NCBI RefSeq assembly: GCF_004138485.1
Contig: NZ_RYEV01000003.1
Location: forward strand, 1,240,001 to 1,304,000
Length of the DNA: 64,000 nucleotides
DNA from: Peristeroidobacter soli
GTDB lineage: Bacteria; Pseudomonadota; Gammaproteobacteria; Steroidobacterales; Steroidobacteraceae
Direction: 5' to 3'
The position numbers were made by a program, and so were the translations under genes. Shown here one piece after another: positions 60,902 through 64,000 of the stretch. The notes beneath the pieces are model-generated. The model ran no database searches and was not told the origin of the DNA. It was given only the letters and a program-made list of their open reading frames with translations. Numbering within the stretch: the stretch's first letter is position 1; every line of letters starts with the position of its first letter.

Positions 60902-61807
60902 GTGATTGCATCCCCCCATCGCGAAACAGCAGCGATTGCCCTCATTGGGATATTCCTTAGCGGTTGTGGCGGTGGAGGCGGCGGCACACCACCGCCCTCG
61001 GGGCCGACGATCAATCAGTTCACCTCCGATCGTGCTGCCTATCATGTTGGCGAGAACGCGCAGCTAACCGCCGTTTTCGCGAACGGTACCGGCGTCCTCC
61101 AGCCTGACGATATCCCCGTACGAAGCGGGCAACCTGTGACGATCAGCGGCCTGACTCAGAACATCCGTTACAAGCTGACCGTTACTAGTGGCGCGCAGTC
61201 GGAGATCTACGATCCGGCCAACGACACGTTCACGCTGCTGGCCGGGGCTTTGCAAGTTGGCCGCGCGGAACACACTTCGGTTCGCATCAACGAACGGCGG
61301 GTGCTGATCTACGGTGGCTATACGGCGGACAGGCAGCCGGCGCCGCCTGAGTTGTACGATCCGGTGGCTGCGACGTCTACTCTCCTGACCGCCCCAGAGC
61401 CTGGGGTGAGGGCGCGACACGTTGCTCATACGATGATTGACGGCGGCGTGCTCCTCCTCGGTGGTGTGGATGGGGATGATGAGCCGATCAGTTCGCCTTT
61501 TCGATTCGACCCGGCGTCCAGTGCGTTTTCCAGGTTCGCTTCGATGGCGACACCGCGGGCGTCGTTTGCGGTTGGGCGGCTGGTTGATTCGCGGTTGCTC
61601 CTCGTGGGGGGAATCCGCGCAGTTGTCGGAGGCGGTACTGATACGACAGAGATCGTGGCTGTGGATGGTGCTCGGCGGGACGGGCCGGTGATGGCGCGAG
61701 CAAGATTCCTGCATACGGTGACGCCGTTGCAGAGTGGGAAGTTGCTGGTGGTGGGGGGATTGGAGGCATCGAGGCAGGCGATGGCGGCGGCGGAGGTGTT
61801 TGAATGA
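60902..61807 (+). CDS. Kelch-repeat lipoprotein, apparently shortened
   Basis: A 301-residue protein with a lipobox LSGC followed by glycines, an Ig-like segment (INQFTSDRAAYHVGENAQLTA), and four to five kelch-type repeats (LIYGGYT, LLLGGVD, LLVGGIR, LVVGGLE). It ends at AAEVFE, in the middle of a repeat where such proteins normally continue, and the Ig-like part joins the first blade abruptly. Likely a truncated or internally deleted beta-propeller. GTG 60902 is chosen as start; a TTG lies upstream. Confidence 0.6.
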   Translation: MIASPHRETAAIALIGIFLSGCGGGGGGTPPPSGPTINQFTSDRAAYHVGENAQLTAVFANGTGVLQPDDIPVRSGQPVTISGLTQNIRYKLTVTSGAQSEIYDPANDTFTLLAGALQVGRAEHTSVRINERRVLIYGGYTADRQPAPPELYDPVAATSTLLTAPEPGVRARHVAHTMIDGGVLLLGGVDGDDEPISSPFRFDPASSAFSRFASMATPRASFAVGRLVDSRLLLVGGIRAVVGGGTDTTEIVAVDGARRDGPVMARARFLHTVTPLQSGKLLVVGGLEASRQAMAAAEVFE

Positions 61808-61926
61808 ACATGGGAGTACCATATATCCTTAAATCGGATGGCGACTGCCTCAAGCCGCCCTGACAACGCCGCGGGTTCATGGGGCCGGCGAGCTGCAAAG
61901 CTAGACAAAATAGGAACTTACCGGGC

Positions 61927-64000
61927 ATGAGCCGCTACTGTGGCAAAACAAATCCTAATGGGGTTCTGAATGCCGGACAGCACTGGAAGTCAGCGGCGCT
62001 GCTCGGTGCCGGTTCTGTATTGACCGAAAAGGCCCTCTGGAGTCGAGAAAATCTCGAGGCCATCAATCAGTACTACGTAAGTCCTTCGGACGAAGGAGAC
62101 GGACGCTTTCTGGAGAGGCTTCAGGAGAAGCTCACGCCCACTGGCACTGCGGTGAAGCAGCTCGCGGCAGAAATGCTATGGCTCATGTACCTGTGTCCGA
62201 GCAGTATCAATGCCCCACACAAGCGGAGCGCTATCGAGCGCATTTGGTCTTGGTCCGGCGAGGCCTTCCCATCAGAAAGCCAGTGGTTACGCGACGATGT
62301 GCTAGCCGGTATCGGCAGCGCGGGGCCGGGATTCAATCGAAACCAGTGGCGAGAGCTGGCTTTCTTGACCCGGCTGATGCTGCGGTTTCGTGAGCTACCG
62401 TCCGATCAACAGAGCAGCTTGCTTGCTGATCCTTGGCGGTTTGCTGAGTGGCTAGAGCTCATTGAAGATGCGAAGGCTCGGCAGCTTCGCCATATGCTGC
62501 TATTCCTGCTGTTCCCAGACAGCTTTGAGCGAATTTTTAGCCAGCCCGATCGACGAGCTGTTGCGGTCGCCTTTTCCGATTACAAGGCACGGCAGGTCAA
62601 TCGGTTGGGGCCGGCGGCGCTCGATAGGTTGTTATATGACACCCGCGCGAAGCTGGAGAAGAAATACGCTACCAAGGAACTCGACTACTACGTGCCGCCT
62701 CTCGCTGCCCTCTGGCAGCATTCAACCGCTCCGGTAGTAGCTAGCGAGCCCACAGCCGAACACGTGCTAAAGGCCATTGCTGACATCGATCGAGATGGCA
62801 TTCCCCCTGGCACGCAATCGAAATACGATCTTGTCTACGGTGACAAGCGATATCCGGCGGAGCTCGTTCTTTCTCTCGCCATCGGCCATGCGACCGGTAA
62901 GGTACCGAGTGCGTCATCTTTCAGCGCGGAGGCGGGCGCTGCATTTGATGTTCTGCGGAGGCTCGGTCTGTTTGTTGAGCCAACCGATGCAATCGAGACT
63001 CTGCTTAGGCGGTTTTTTGAGCAGGCAGGTCGAGGCGATCTGGGAGCCAGCGACTACCTCAAGAAATATCAGGGTCTAGCAGTCAAGGTTAGTTTTGGAC
63101 AGGGAAACTTGGCACAGATTCCCTGGATTGCCTTTCTTGCCGAAGGAGAGAAGGTTTCCGAAGGCATCTATCCGGTGTTGCTATTTTTTCGAGAGCAGCG
63201 CGCACTTGCTCTTTGTTATGGCGTTAGTGAAACAAACCGTCCGCATCGAGCCTGGTCGAACATTGAACGCCGCGAAACTGTCGATACTTGGTATAGGCGA
63301 GAGTTTGGACACAAGCCCAAGAGATACGGCAGCTCCTATGTACGAGCTGTTTACCGCACCGATCAAAGTCTTCCATTTAAAGAGATCAATACTGAATTGG
63401 ATCTCGTGATCGCCGAGTATCAGCGGCTAATCGGCATATCTACTCAAGATGTCATTGAGGCTGATGAGGTGCCAGTTGCCGATGTGGCTGTGCTTGAAGT
63501 CCAAGCCGATTTAGCTGCAGCCGCCGAATCGTTCGCCGCGGCGCTGCGCGAGGCCAATGTCCTTTTCGGGCGGCAACATGATGAACTTATTCGGATCGTC
63601 TTGGCGAGTCTGGTGACTAAGCCATTTCTGATCCTGACGGGGCTGTCAGGTTCGGGTAAGACACAGATTGCTGTGCGGCTCGGTGAATGGCTTGGCCGTC
63701 GAGCATTCGTGGCGGCCGTGCGCCCCGACTGGACCGGCGCAGAAGCTCTGTTTGGCTATGAGGACGCATTGCGGCCCGTCGCGGGCGGGCGCGCAGCTTG
63801 GTCCGTGCCGCCTCCGCTCGAGTTCATGCTCAAGGCACTGCGCGATCCTCATCATCCATACCTGCTAATCCTAGATGAGATGAACCTGGCGCATGTTGAG
63901 CGTTATTTCGCGGATGTCCTGTCCGGTATGGAGTCTCAACAGCTCTGCTTGCCAAACCTCACTAAGGAATCCGACGGTTGCTGGCGAGTCGCTGCCGGCG
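61927..64000 (+). CDS. McrB-family GTPase, incomplete at right edge
   Basis: Open to the window end, at least 691 residues. N-terminal about 270 residues are helical and unassigned. About 279-360 resembles a ScoMcrA-like head domain (KYDLVYGDKRYPAELVLSLA). About 375-500 matches MrcB-N/DUF3578 (SFGQGNLAQIPWIAFLAEGE, YPVLLFFREQRALALCYG). The GTPase core has Walker A GLSGSGKT (572-579), a FGYEDA block and Walker B LLILDEMNLAHVE (646-). The domain order is a modification-dependent restriction McrB; a partner McrC nuclease is expected downstream. Codon use is AT-richer than neighbours. ATG 61879 is an alternative start. Confidence 0.82.
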   Translation, partial: MSRYCGKTNPNGVLNAGQHWKSAALLGAGSVLTEKALWSRENLEAINQYYVSPSDEGDGRFLERLQEKLTPTGTAVKQLAAEMLWLMYLCPSSINAPHKRSAIERIWSWSGEAFPSESQWLRDDVLAGIGSAGPGFNRNQWRELAFLTRLMLRFRELPSDQQSSLLADPWRFAEWLELIEDAKARQLRHMLLFLLFPDSFERIFSQPDRRAVAVAFSDYKARQVNRLGPAALDRLLYDTRAKLEKKYATKELDYYVPPLAALWQHSTAPVVASEPTAEHVLKAIADIDRDGIPPGTQSKYDLVYGDKRYPAELVLSLAIGHATGKVPSASSFSAEAGAAFDVLRRLGLFVEPTDAIETLLRRFFEQAGRGDLGASDYLKKYQGLAVKVSFGQGNLAQIPWIAFLAEGEKVSEGIYPVLLFFREQRALALCYGVSETNRPHRAWSNIERRETVDTWYRREFGHKPKRYGSSYVRAVYRTDQSLPFKEINTELDLVIAEYQRLIGISTQDVIEADEVPVADVAVLEVQADLAAAAESFAAALREANVLFGRQHDELIRIVLASLVTKPFLILTGLSGSGKTQIAVRLGEWLGRRAFVAAVRPDWTGAEALFGYEDALRPVAGGRAAWSVPPPLEFMLKALRDPHHPYLLILDEMNLAHVERYFADVLSGMESQQLCLPNLTKESDGCWRVAAG

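Noticed and set aside
1-64000. CRISPR array, insertion sequence or integrase
   Set aside because: No regularly spaced repeat series, no transposase or integrase motifs were found in any reading frame.

Overview
The window looks like a GC-rich chromosomal segment of a gammaproteobacterium from the Xanthomonadales/Steroidobacter/Nevskia side. The evidence is the style of the two large TonB-dependent receptors, an UrcA-family exported protein, an NAD-dependent formate dehydrogenase of the Fds type, and a non-phosphorylative L-fucose pathway of the kind described in Xanthomonas. No rRNA operon, insertion sequence, integrase or CRISPR array was seen.

Layout. 0-10 kb holds housekeeping and stress genes: the tail of a class III aminotransferase, a LysR regulator, a POT peptide transporter, a three-gene overlapping membrane-stress operon, an SDR, a PLP lyase and a DUF899 protein. 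9-28.4 kb is a sugar-acid catabolic locus. It has an aldose dehydrogenase, lactonase, mutarotase, enolase-superfamily dehydratase, keto-deoxy-sugar-acid dehydrogenase, two FAH-fold enzymes, an MFS carrier, a TonB receptor and a GntR/FCD regulator. Downstream enzymes (FMN alpha-hydroxyacid oxidase, D-2-hydroxyacid dehydrogenase, glycerate kinase) could carry L-lactate and L-glycerate into central metabolism. An 11-nt sequence shared by two promoters, with a related palindrome at the GntR gene itself, marks a probable local regulon. The locus ends in an odd CaiB CoA-transferase / signal-less solute-binding-protein-fold / enoyl-CoA hydratase trio. 28.5-39.4 kb is a polysaccharide-utilisation block: a beta-helix carbohydrase, a 1253-residue GH43 plus six-hairpin-glycosidase fusion, a second TonB receptor and a Tat-exported Gfo/Idh/MocA oxidoreductase.

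39.4-47.8 kb has a PEP-CTERM protein, a methyltransferase, the complete fdsG-fdsB-fdsA-fdhD-fdsD operon and a convergent nitrate-reductase-associated protein. 47.8-49.4 kb is mainly non-coding: a minus-strand unit made of a hairpin-rich leader, an HNH endonuclease and a structured RNA carrying one nearly complete and one partial tRNA-like module, closed by a strong intrinsic terminator. 49.4-61.8 kb holds a diguanylate cyclase, a GFA protein, an orphan DNA methyltransferase, an ABC-F ATPase with a leader-peptide/inverted-repeat attenuator, a CheW-MCP pair, UrcA, a winged-helix/TolB/TPR regulator and small exported proteins. From 61.9 kb to the right edge runs an incomplete McrB-type GTPase whose base and codon use differ from its neighbours; a defence island may begin here.

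The strongest candidates for undescribed biology are the HNH/tRNA-like RNA unit (47.8-49.4 kb), the ABC-F attenuator (54.9-55.0 kb), the CoA-transferase/SBP/hydratase trio (25.2-28.4 kb) and the GH43 fusion (30.7-34.5 kb). All functional calls are by eye from translated sequence; no database search was run.
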